64,000 nt of DNA from the NCBI GenBank assembly GCA_005217565.1, contig SJCO01000003.1, positions 434,001-498,000 of the forward strand, in the 5' to 3' direction. Positions 6,898-14,922 of this stretch are shown in pieces. The notes under the pieces are model-generated. The model was not told the DNA's origin. It searched no databases and saw nothing but the letters and a program-made list of their open reading frames with translations. The position numbers were made by a program, and so were the translations under genes. The DNA is from Puteibacter caeruleilacunae. Its GTDB lineage: Bacteria; Bacteroidota; Bacteroidia; Bacteroidales; Prolixibacteraceae. Numbering within the stretch: position 1 is the first letter of the stretch; each line of letters opens with the position of its first letter.

Positions 6898-8691
6898 ATG
6901 GCCGATTATAAAATGCATATAATGGTTTGCGGTGGTTCAGGCTGCCGTGCATCTGAAAGTGATAAACTTACACAGAATCTAGACACAGCTCTTCAGAAGA
7001 ATGGATTGGAAGAAGATGTGCAGGTTGTCACCACTGGGTGTTTTGGTTTTTGTGAAAAAGGACCAGTTGTAAAAATTCTTCCAGATAACACATTCTACAC
7101 ACAGGTTACCCCTGAAGATGCTGAAAAGATTGTAGAAGAACATATCATTAAAGGAAGACAAATCAAACACTTACTTTATGAAGATCCAAATGCCAAGGAG
7201 TTGATTCCAGACTCAAAACACATGGACTTCTATAAAAAACAAGTACGTTTAGCCTTAAGAAACTGTGGATTCATCAATCCTGAGAACATTGACGAGTATA
7301 TCGCACGTGATGGTTACGCTGCTATTGGTAAGTGTTTATCAGAAATGACACCAGAGGCTGTTATTGAAGAGATTAAAGAATCAGGTCTTCGCGGTCGTGG
7401 TGGAGGTGGTTTCCCAACCGGATTAAAATGGGATATTACCCGTAAGTCTGAAGCTGATCAGAAGTATGTGGTATGTAATGCTGATGAAGGTGATCCTGGA
7501 GCATTCATGGATCGTTCAATCTTAGAAGGAGATCCTCACACAATTATTGAAGCAATGGCTATTTGTGGTTACTGTATTGGAGCCGACAAAGGTCTTGTTT
7601 ATATCCGTGCTGAATATCCATTAGCAATTGAGCGTTTAAAAATTGCATTAGATCAAGCTCGTGAGTATGGATTACTTGGAGAGGATATTTTAGGTACAGG
7701 ATTTAATTTCGATATCGAACTTAAGTATGGTGCCGGAGCTTTTGTTTGTGGAGAGGAGACTGCACTGATCCATTCGATGGAAGGACTTCGAGGAGAACCT
7801 ACATTTAAACCTCCATTCCCTTCTGTTTCGGGATACAATGAGAAGCCGACTAACGTAAATAATGTTGAAACTTTTGCCAACATTCCAGTTATCATCAATA
7901 AGGGAGCCGGATTTTTCAGTCAGATTGGAACAGGATCATCAAAAGGAACAAAAGTTTTCGCCTTAGCCGGAAAGATCAACAACGTAGGACTTATTGAGGT
8001 TCCAATGGGAACAACACTACGCGAAGTTATCTTTGATATTGGTGGAGGGATTAAAGACGGAAAGAAATTTAAAGCAGTTCAAACAGGTGGACCATCGGGT
8101 GGTTGCTTAACTGAAGCACACTTAGATACTCCTATCGACTTCGACAACTTGATCAAAGTAGGATCGATGATGGGATCCGGAGGTATGATCGTAATGGACG
8201 AAGACGACTGTATGGTTGCTGTTGCTAAATTCTACCTTGAATTTACATTAGATGAATCTTGCGGAAAATGTTCTCCTTGTAGAGTAGGAAATAAGCGTCT
8301 ATATGAGATTCTTGATAAGATTACTCAAGGAAAAGGAACAAAAGAAGATTTGGACAAACTACGTTTGTTAGGTAATGTAGTAAAAGATACATCTCTTTGT
8401 GGATTGGGACAAACATCTCCTAACCCTATTCTATCAACACTAGACAATTTCTACGACGAATATTTAGCACACGTTGAAGACAGTAAGTGTGTTGCCGGTC
8501 AATGTAAAGCGTTAATGCAATACAAGATCATTCCTGACGCATGTTCGGGTTGTACATTGTGTTTCCGTAACTGTCCGGTAGGAGCAATTTCAGGAGAAAG
8601 GAAATCACCACACTTCATTGATCAATCAATTTGTATCAAATGTGGAGTATGTTATGAGAAGTGTAAATTCGATGCAATCGAAATTGTTTAA
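6898..8691 (+). CDS. hydB: HydB1, NuoF-like diaphorase subunit of NAD-linked [FeFe]-hydrogenase
   Basis: 597 residues. Order: thioredoxin-like [2Fe-2S] domain (Cys 11/16/48/52), FMN/NADH-binding NuoF core (GRGGGGFPTGLKWD about 170, NADEGDPGAFMDR about 202, CGEETALIHSMEG about 283), SLBB region, [4Fe-4S] motif ESCGKCSPC about 451 with a later Cys, and a C-terminal 2x[4Fe-4S] ferredoxin (CSGCTLCFRNCP, CIKCGVCYEKC). This is the full-length HydB architecture of trimeric HydABC enzymes that couple H2 with NAD(H) and ferredoxin. Genes hydB-hydA-hydC follow one another with 25-27 bp spacing. Family firm; confurcation/bifurcation is known for this architecture and not shown by sequence alone. Confidence 0.95.
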   Translation: MADYKMHIMVCGGSGCRASESDKLTQNLDTALQKNGLEEDVQVVTTGCFGFCEKGPVVKILPDNTFYTQVTPEDAEKIVEEHIIKGRQIKHLLYEDPNAKELIPDSKHMDFYKKQVRLALRNCGFINPENIDEYIARDGYAAIGKCLSEMTPEAVIEEIKESGLRGRGGGGFPTGLKWDITRKSEADQKYVVCNADEGDPGAFMDRSILEGDPHTIIEAMAICGYCIGADKGLVYIRAEYPLAIERLKIALDQAREYGLLGEDILGTGFNFDIELKYGAGAFVCGEETALIHSMEGLRGEPTFKPPFPSVSGYNEKPTNVNNVETFANIPVIINKGAGFFSQIGTGSSKGTKVFALAGKINNVGLIEVPMGTTLREVIFDIGGGIKDGKKFKAVQTGGPSGGCLTEAHLDTPIDFDNLIKVGSMMGSGGMIVMDEDDCMVAVAKFYLEFTLDESCGKCSPCRVGNKRLYEILDKITQGKGTKEDLDKLRLLGNVVKDTSLCGLGQTSPNPILSTLDNFYDEYLAHVEDSKCVAGQCKALMQYKIIPDACSGCTLCFRNCPVGAISGERKSPHFIDQSICIKCGVCYEKCKFDAIEIV

Positions 8692-8718
8692 GTTTTAGCA
8701 TTCTAAAAATCCGTAAGA

Positions 8719-10485
8719 ATGGAAATGATTAATTTAACCATCGATAAGAAACCAGTTGTTGTAAAAGAAGGAACAACTATTTTAGAAGCAGCAGCTGAAA
8801 TTGGGATTAAAGTACCGACCCTATGTCATATGAAACTTCATGACATGGGTATTGAAAATAAACCAGGAGGCTGTCGTGTTTGTGTTGTAGAGGTAGAAGG
8901 ACGTAGAAACCTTGCTCCTTCATGTGTTACTAAAGTAGAAGAAGGTATGGTTATTAGTACCAGTTCAATTCGTGCATTGAATGCAAGAAGAACTGTTACT
9001 GAGCTTATTCTTTCTGACCACCCAGCTGATTGTTTGACATGTGCGAAATCGGGTGAGTGTGAACTACAAGACCTTGCACAAGAACTAGGAATTCGAGAAA
9101 TTCATTATAAAGGAGAACAATCACAATATCGTGAAGATACTTCACCAGCAATCATCCGTGATGTGAACAAATGTGTGATGTGTCGTCGTTGTGAGATGAT
9201 GTGTAATGAGGTTCAAACTGTAGGAGTTCTTTCTGCAGTGAACAGAGGTTTTGATGCAGTTGTTGCACCAGCTTTCGAGATGAACCTTGATCACTCGGTA
9301 TGTACTTACTGTGGACAGTGTGTTGCTGTTTGTCCAACTGCTGCATTAACAGAGGTTGATCATACAGGAGCAGTTATCAGAGCACTTTCTGATCCTTCTA
9401 AAACAGTTATTGTACAAACTGCTCCTGCAGTAAGAGCTGCTTTAGGTGAAGAGTTTAACATGGAAGCAGGAAACCTTGTAACAGGAAAAATGGTTTCAGC
9501 ACTTCGTCAGCTTGGTTTTGATTACATCTTTGATACTGATTTTGCAGCCGACCTTACCATTATGGAGGAAGGAACAGAGCTTCTAAATCGTCTATCAAAA
9601 CATTTGAATGGAGACAAAGATGTGAAATTACCAATTTTGACATCATGCTGTCCTGCTTGGGTTAAGTTCTTTGAGCATCAATTCCCAGATATGAAGGAAA
9701 TCCCTTCAACTGCACGTTCTCCACAGCAAATGTTCGGGGCAATTGCTAAGAACTACTTCACAGAAAAGATCAATGTAAAACGCGAAGATCTTGTAGTAGT
9801 TTCTATCATGCCTTGTGTTGCTAAGAAATACGAAAGTGCAAGAGATGAATTTGCTCATGAAGGAAATCCAGATGTAGATTACGCAATTACTACACGTGAA
9901 TTAGCATCACTAATCAAGCTTGCCAATATTGAGTTCAAGTCTCTTCCTGAAGAAGACTTTGATCAACCATTGGGAGAATCAACAGGAGCAGGAGTTATTT
10001 TCGGTGCTACTGGTGGTGTAATTGAAGCTGCAGTAAGAACAGCGTATGAGGTTTACACAGGAAAAGGTTTAGAGAAGGTTGACTTTGAAGAACTTCGAGG
10101 AATGGAAGGAATCAGAGAAGCAACAATCGACTTTGATGGCCTTGACTTACGCATTGGTATTGCTCACGGACTGGGTAATGCACGTAAGCTGTTAGAAGAC
10201 ATTAGATCAGGAAAATCAAATTTCCATGCCATTGAGATCATGTCTTGTCCTGGTGGATGTATTGGTGGTGGTGGACAGCCATATCACCATGGAGATGCTT
10301 CTGTGATTAGAAAACGAATGGAAGCAATCTATCGTGAAGATGCCAACAAAACAATCAGAAAGTCACACGAGAATCCATATATTCTTAAGTTATATGAAGA
10401 ATTCTTAGGTGAACCGATGAGTGAAAAAGCGCATCACCTGTTACATACAGCTTATTTTGACAGAAGTAATAAAATTGAGTCGTAA
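8719..10485 (+). CDS. hydA: HydA1, catalytic [FeFe]-hydrogenase subunit (group A, NAD-linked trimeric type)
   Basis: 588 residues. N-terminal plant-type [2Fe-2S] (Cys 36/52/55/69), His-Cys [4Fe-4S] (HPADCLTCAKSGECELQ), two ferredoxin [4Fe-4S] motifs (CVMCRRCEMMC, CTYCGQCVAVCP), then the H-cluster domain with intact motifs TSCCPAW (Cys310, Cys311), MPCVAKK (Cys366) and SCPGGCIGGGGQP (Cys510, Cys514), and the C-terminal small-subunit segment. All residues needed for H-cluster binding and for the proton relay are present. It produces or oxidises H2 using electrons shared with HydB/HydC. No signal peptide, so cytoplasmic. The [2Fe-2S] site has an expanded loop compared with HydA2. Confidence 0.96.
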   Translation: MEMINLTIDKKPVVVKEGTTILEAAAEIGIKVPTLCHMKLHDMGIENKPGGCRVCVVEVEGRRNLAPSCVTKVEEGMVISTSSIRALNARRTVTELILSDHPADCLTCAKSGECELQDLAQELGIREIHYKGEQSQYREDTSPAIIRDVNKCVMCRRCEMMCNEVQTVGVLSAVNRGFDAVVAPAFEMNLDHSVCTYCGQCVAVCPTAALTEVDHTGAVIRALSDPSKTVIVQTAPAVRAALGEEFNMEAGNLVTGKMVSALRQLGFDYIFDTDFAADLTIMEEGTELLNRLSKHLNGDKDVKLPILTSCCPAWVKFFEHQFPDMKEIPSTARSPQQMFGAIAKNYFTEKINVKREDLVVVSIMPCVAKKYESARDEFAHEGNPDVDYAITTRELASLIKLANIEFKSLPEEDFDQPLGESTGAGVIFGATGGVIEAAVRTAYEVYTGKGLEKVDFEELRGMEGIREATIDFDGLDLRIGIAHGLGNARKLLEDIRSGKSNFHAIEIMSCPGGCIGGGGQPYHHGDASVIRKRMEAIYREDANKTIRKSHENPYILKLYEEFLGEPMSEKAHHLLHTAYFDRSNKIES

Positions 10486-10510
10486 GTAAACCTGGAAAAA
10501 TTTTACGATT

Positions 10511-11005
10511 ATGCCAAAAATTAAATTAGCAGAAAAGACAATCAATATTGTAAAAGAGATCTGCGCTAAATATGATAACAATGAAGGTGAATTAATCAAT
10601 GTTTTGCACAATGTACAAGCAAAACTAGGTTACTTACCTGCTGAAGTACAAGAGTTAATTGCTAAAGAATTAAATTCATCTGTAGCAAAGGTATACGGTG
10701 TTGTTACCTTTTACTCGTTCTTTACAATGACTCCTATGGGAGAATTTCCAATTTCAATCTGTATGGGAACAGCTTGTTATGTTCGTGGTGCAGAACAAGT
10801 ATTGGATGAATTCAAACGCCAGCTTAAATTAGAAATTGGTAAAACTACCGAAGATGGTAAATTCTCGATCAGCTGTCTACGTTGCGTTGGTGCATGTGGT
10901 CTTGCACCAGTAGTAATGGTTGGAGAGAAAGTATACGGACGTGTTTCTCCACAGCAAGTGCGCAAGATTATTGCAGAATATCAAGACGGTTGTCCTTCAT
11001 CATAG
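10511..11005 (+). CDS. hydC: HydC1, NuoE-like [2Fe-2S] subunit
   Basis: 164 residues, NuoE family. Ligands in C-x4-C (CMGTACYVRG, about residue 92) and C-x3-C (CLRCVGACG, about 130; the pair CVGAC fits the family spacing). It passes electrons between the diaphorase HydB and other clusters of the trimeric hydrogenase. Last gene of the first operon, 25 bp after hydA and followed by a strong terminator at 11039. The order hydB-hydA-hydC differs from the hydC-hydB-hydA order of the second set downstream. Confidence 0.93.
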   Translation: MPKIKLAEKTINIVKEICAKYDNNEGELINVLHNVQAKLGYLPAEVQELIAKELNSSVAKVYGVVTFYSFFTMTPMGEFPISICMGTACYVRGAEQVLDEFKRQLKLEIGKTTEDGKFSISCLRCVGACGLAPVVMVGEKVYGRVSPQQVRKIIAEYQDGCPSS

Positions 11006-11038
11006 GCAATCACCAACTGATAAAATCTTATTATACCA

Positions 11039-11069
11039 AAAGGTCATCCATTTACGGATGGCCTTTTTT
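11039..11069 (+). terminator. Rho-independent terminator after hydC1
   Basis: AAAGGTCATCC at 11039-11049 pairs with GGATGGCCTTT at 11056-11066 (one G-T pair) around a 6-base loop, followed by a T-rich tail. It separates the first hydrogenase operon from the second. Confidence 0.9.
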
Positions 11070-11254
11070 GTTTTCTCAAAAATACGTTATTGTGTTGATC
11101 GGTCGGAACATTAGGATGTTACATAACATTTTCAAAAACAACGACTTCACTCTATTTCTTTTGTATCTTCAGAAGTATATATATGCATCGACCTTATTCC
11201 TCTACCTTAACTTTATTCTTTAGTCACATATCATAACGCAAAACAATGACCTAA

Positions 11255-11725
11255 ATGAATTCAACACAATCGCTTATATCTGAACTTGTGAGCCAACATG
11301 GTAAAAAGCGTACAAGCCTATTGCCGATTCTACAGGGAGTAGTTGAACAAGAGAAGTTTTTGACTGAATTTTCAATGATTGAAATTGCCAAAGCTCTTGA
11401 TCTACCTGCATCTGATGTATATGGAACTGCATCATTCTACTCGTTTTTAGAGCATAAAAAAATGGGACAGTTCATCATCAGAGTCTGTAAAACAATTACC
11501 TGTGATATGAAAGGAAAGAATCAAATCTTACTGGCAATACAGGACATGCTAAAAATCAATATTGGGGAAACTACACCTGACGGTAAATTCTCACTGCTAC
11601 AAACCAATTGCTTGGGATGGTGTCATAAAGCACCTGCGATGCTCATCAATGATGAAGTATTCACAGAGGTAACACCAGAGAAAGTTAGAGAAATCATTGG
11701 GACCTACATGAAACGAAATGATTAA
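11255..11725 (+). CDS. hydC: HydC2, NuoE-like [2Fe-2S] subunit of the second hydrogenase
   Basis: 156 residues, NuoE family. Ligand motifs C-x4-C (CKTITC about residue 76) and C-x3-C (CLGWC about 120) are intact. It opens the second operon in the order hydC-hydB-hydA, 18 bp before hydB2. It is clearly diverged from HydC1, so this is an old paralogue or separately acquired set rather than a recent duplication. A 249-bp gap with the upstream terminator supports an independent promoter, but I could not define one with confidence. Confidence 0.9.
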   Translation: MNSTQSLISELVSQHGKKRTSLLPILQGVVEQEKFLTEFSMIEIAKALDLPASDVYGTASFYSFLEHKKMGQFIIRVCKTITCDMKGKNQILLAIQDMLKINIGETTPDGKFSLLQTNCLGWCHKAPAMLINDEVFTEVTPEKVREIIGTYMKRND

Positions 11726-11743
11726 CTTTTTTAATTGAACACT

Positions 11744-12931
11744 ATGACGACATCGCATTATCAACTAAAAAGAGTAGACCTCATTTTCAAGAATGAAAAT
11801 GACTGGAAACAAATACTATCAAGATCACTAAAAAGAGATCAAACAGATATCGTTAATAGTTTGATTTCATCAGAACTTAAGGGAAGAGGAGGCGCAGGAT
11901 TTCCAACTGGATTAAAATGGAAGCTGACTGCAGAGCAAGAAGCTGATACCAGATACATAATATGCAATGCTGATGAAGGAGAACCAGGAACTTTTAAAGA
12001 TCGGGAAATTTTATCACAGGTTCCACTGAAGGTATTAACAGCAATGGCTGTCTGTGGATATGTAATAGGAGCAACTGAAGGTTTTATTTATCTCAGAGGA
12101 GAATACAAGTTCCTTGAAAAACCACTAAATAACGCTATTAAAGAATTCGAGAATTACTGCAATGATATCGGTTTTCATTTTTCAATAAAGATATTCATGG
12201 GCAGTGGAGCATATATTTGCGGAGAAGAAACCGCCCTAATGGAATCGATGGAGGGCCATAGAGGTGAGCCTCGAAACAAACCTCCATATCCAACAAACAA
12301 TGGATATCTGGGCAAGCCAACAGTTGTTAACAACGTAGAGACCTTAGTTCACACCTACACCATATTTAAGTATGGTGCTAAGAAGTTTAAAGATTTAGGT
12401 GTTCAATATTCTCGTGGAACCAAGTTATTTTCTATTTCCGGAGATACTCCTATACCGGGGATTTATGAATTGGAGCTTGGAATGAGTCTTCAGGATTTTG
12501 TTGACGAATTCGGAGATGGCGATACCAAAGCTGTACAGGTTGGAGGTGCGTCGGGATTTTTAGTTCCACGAAAAAGATTTGCTGAAACAATTATAGGATA
12601 TAAAGGAAAACTAACAGGCATCTCTCTACCTACAGGAGGGTCAATGATGCTTTTCAATAGTTCACGTTCAATGTTTAATGTATTGAACAACTACCTCGAT
12701 TTTTTCCAGGAAGAATCATGTGGTCAGTGCACACCTTGTAGAGTTGGTTGCCAACAACTACTAAAAGGAATTCATGCTGTTAAACGTGGAGAGAAACACG
12801 CCTCTTACTTAAAGAAGCTTATCAAGTTAAGCGAAACTATGGAATATACCGCCAAGTGTGGTTTAGGACAATCTGTTGCAAATTCGTTCTCTTCAATTGT
12901 AGAGAACTTCTGGGAAGAGATGGTATTCTAA
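11744..12931 (+). CDS. hydB: HydB2, short NuoF-like subunit lacking both flanking ferredoxin domains
   Basis: 395 residues from ATG 11744 (an in-frame TTG at 11735 is less likely). FMN/NADH core present: GRGGAGFPTGLKW about 48, NADEGEPGTFKDR about 78 and CGEETALMESMEG about 160. The NuoF [4Fe-4S] motif ESCGQCTPC is near 325, with a distal CGLGQ. Compared with HydB1 (597 residues) it lacks the N-terminal thioredoxin-like [2Fe-2S] domain and the C-terminal 2x[4Fe-4S] ferredoxin. Both ends look natural: the reading frame is intact and the next gene follows at 18 bp. Electron routing therefore probably differs from HydABC1. Whether this set bifurcates is open. Confidence 0.9.
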   Translation: MTTSHYQLKRVDLIFKNENDWKQILSRSLKRDQTDIVNSLISSELKGRGGAGFPTGLKWKLTAEQEADTRYIICNADEGEPGTFKDREILSQVPLKVLTAMAVCGYVIGATEGFIYLRGEYKFLEKPLNNAIKEFENYCNDIGFHFSIKIFMGSGAYICGEETALMESMEGHRGEPRNKPPYPTNNGYLGKPTVVNNVETLVHTYTIFKYGAKKFKDLGVQYSRGTKLFSISGDTPIPGIYELELGMSLQDFVDEFGDGDTKAVQVGGASGFLVPRKRFAETIIGYKGKLTGISLPTGGSMMLFNSSRSMFNVLNNYLDFFQEESCGQCTPCRVGCQQLLKGIHAVKRGEKHASYLKKLIKLSETMEYTAKCGLGQSVANSFSSIVENFWEEMVF

Positions 12932-12949
12932 CGGATTAAACTGACAATT

Positions 12950-14740
12950 ATGAGCGAAAAAATAAATCTCACAATCAATGGTATTCCACTTAGAGTGGAT
13001 CAGAACACCACAATATTAGAAGCGGCAGAAGAGTTAAGCATAAAAATACCAACCCTTTGTCATCATAAGGATTTATGTGTTGCTGGAAATTGCAGAGTAT
13101 GTGTTGTTGAAGAGGTTGGAGTAAAAAAACTACCTGCTGCCTGTGCTACACCTGTGCACGAAGGAATGGAGATATTAACAAACAGTCTAAAGGTACGTAA
13201 CTCCCGAAAAAACATCATCGAATTATTATTATCAGAACATAATGCCGATTGTACAAAATGTTATAAAAATGGCAATTGTGAGCTACAAACCCTTGCTGCT
13301 GAATATAAAATCATCAATCAGGAGTTTATTCATTTACCAGACACTAAATGTTATACGATAGATGAATTCTCTCCATCAATAATTAAAGATGACAGCCGAT
13401 GCATTCGGTGTCAAAGGTGCGTAAGAACTTGTGCGGAAATACAGGGAGTAAGTGCCTTGACTGTTGGTTATAAAGGTGACCATATGAAGATCACAACGTT
13501 TTTTGAAAAACCAATTGCAGATGTTGTGTGTACAAATTGTGGTCAATGTGTAAATCACTGTCCAACCGGAGCTCTTATTGAGAAGAATTATATTGAGGAA
13601 GTTTGGGAAGCAATAGCAGATCCTAAAATGCATGTGGTAGTCCAAACTGCTCCTGCGGTTAGAATCGGGCTAGGAGAAGAATTAGGATTTGAACCAGGAA
13701 GTAGAGTTACAGGAAAAATGGTTTCAGCATTAAAACGACTTGGTTTTGATGCAGTATTAGATACAGACTTTACTGCCGATCTTACCATCCTGGAAGAAGG
13801 CACCGAGTTATTAACAAGATTGAAGAAAGTGTTAGTAGATAAAGATCCAGATACACATCTACCACTAGCAACCTCGTGTTCTCCAGGCTGGATTAAATAC
13901 ATCGAGCATATGTATCCTGAATATCTGCAAAACTTATCAACGTGTAAATCGCCACAACAGATGTTTGGTGCTCTGGTAAAAACATATTATGCCAAGGAAC
14001 GAAATATAGATCCAGCGAATATTGTTTCCGTTTCGATCATGCCTTGTACGGCCAAAAAATTCGAAGCTAATCGTCCGGAAATGCACGACAGTGGCTATCG
14101 TGACGTGGATTTCGTTATTACCACGCGAGAGTTGGCTATCATGATTAAACAGGCAGGAATAGAGTTTACACATCTTCCAGAAGAGCACTATGATAAGATA
14201 ATGGGAGATTCAACTGGTGCTGGAGTTATTTTTGGTGCGACAGGAGGAGTTATGGAAGCAGCTTTACGTACTGCATATGAAATTGTAACCGGACGAGAGG
14301 TTCCTTTCGAGAACTTGAATATTACGCCAGTTAGAGGAATGGATGGCGTCAGGGAGGCAACCATCAAGATAGAAAATCCTTTACCAGATTGGAGTTTCCT
14401 TGATGGAGCTGAGTTAAATTGTGCAATCGCACATGGCTTAGTAAATGCTAAAGACTTGATGGACTCCATTAAATCAGGTAAAAAGTCCTATCATTTTGTT
14501 GAAGTCATGGCATGCCCAGGTGGATGTCTGGGAGGCGGAGGTCAGCCAATTCCTACCAGTCCTGAAATTCGCCAAAAACGGATGGAGGCAATATATGCTG
14601 AAGATATGGATATGCCATTAAGGAAATCTCATGATAATCCTGAAGTGGTTCACTTATATGAAAGTTTCCTTGAGAAACCAAACAGTGAAAAGGCACATCA
14701 TCTGTTGCATACTAAATATGTTCCGCGACAACGATTCTAA
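12950..14740 (+). CDS. hydA: HydA2, second catalytic [FeFe]-hydrogenase subunit
   Basis: 596 residues with the same domain order as HydA1: [2Fe-2S] (CHHKDLCVAGNCRVC), His-Cys cluster (HNADCTKCYKNGNCELQ), two ferredoxin motifs (CIRCQRCVRTC, CTNCGQCVNHCP) and the H-cluster domain. The L1 motif reads TSCSPGW (Cys310, Ser311) where HydA1 has TSCC. MPCTAKK (Cys366) and ACPGGCLGGGG (Cys522, Cys526) are intact. A Ser at this second position occurs, as far as I recall, in the published L1 consensus, so the enzyme is probably active, but the difference between the two paralogues is real. Followed by a strong terminator. Confidence 0.94.
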   Translation: MSEKINLTINGIPLRVDQNTTILEAAEELSIKIPTLCHHKDLCVAGNCRVCVVEEVGVKKLPAACATPVHEGMEILTNSLKVRNSRKNIIELLLSEHNADCTKCYKNGNCELQTLAAEYKIINQEFIHLPDTKCYTIDEFSPSIIKDDSRCIRCQRCVRTCAEIQGVSALTVGYKGDHMKITTFFEKPIADVVCTNCGQCVNHCPTGALIEKNYIEEVWEAIADPKMHVVVQTAPAVRIGLGEELGFEPGSRVTGKMVSALKRLGFDAVLDTDFTADLTILEEGTELLTRLKKVLVDKDPDTHLPLATSCSPGWIKYIEHMYPEYLQNLSTCKSPQQMFGALVKTYYAKERNIDPANIVSVSIMPCTAKKFEANRPEMHDSGYRDVDFVITTRELAIMIKQAGIEFTHLPEEHYDKIMGDSTGAGVIFGATGGVMEAALRTAYEIVTGREVPFENLNITPVRGMDGVREATIKIENPLPDWSFLDGAELNCAIAHGLVNAKDLMDSIKSGKKSYHFVEVMACPGGCLGGGGQPIPTSPEIRQKRMEAIYAEDMDMPLRKSHDNPEVVHLYESFLEKPNSEKAHHLLHTKYVPRQRF

Positions 14741-14747
14741 CAATATT

Positions 14748-14776
14748 AAAGCACGGTGAAGCCCGTGCTTTTTTAT
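14748..14776 (+). terminator. Rho-independent terminator after hydA2
   Basis: AAAGCACGG at 14748-14756 and CCGTGCTTT at 14763-14771 form a perfect 9-bp stem with a 6-base loop, followed by TTTTA. Confidence 0.92.
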
Positions 14777-14888
14777 TTTCTTGAATATTGCACATTCTCT
14801 TATCATTCATTAACGAAGAACTTCTTACTCATGTTAAAAAACCACTCATCTTTTGAGTCTTATCATACTTTTTTGTCTGATTTACGTA

Positions 14889-14896
14889 TATCTTTG
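14889..14896 (+). promoter_or_regulatory. Putative -7 box upstream of hydG
   Basis: TATCTTTG fits the Bacteroidota -7 consensus TAnnTTTG and lies 27 bp before the GTG start of hydG. A TTTG at 14872-14875 is only 13 bp upstream, too close for a standard -33 box, so the promoter may be activator-dependent or the match fortuitous. Confidence 0.4.
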
Positions 14897-14922
14897 TATA
14901 GTACAAATTAAATTTCAGCATT

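Noticed and set aside
11159-11185. Promoter of the second hydrogenase operon (TTTTG ... TATATATG)
   Set aside because: Spacing between the boxes is about 14 bp rather than 19-21 and the -7 box is poor; left unassigned.
12950-14740. HydA2 as an inactive hydrogenase because of Ser311
   Set aside because: The remaining ligands, the Lys of MPCxxK and the relay Cys310 are all present, and C or S at this position is allowed in the motif as I recall it.
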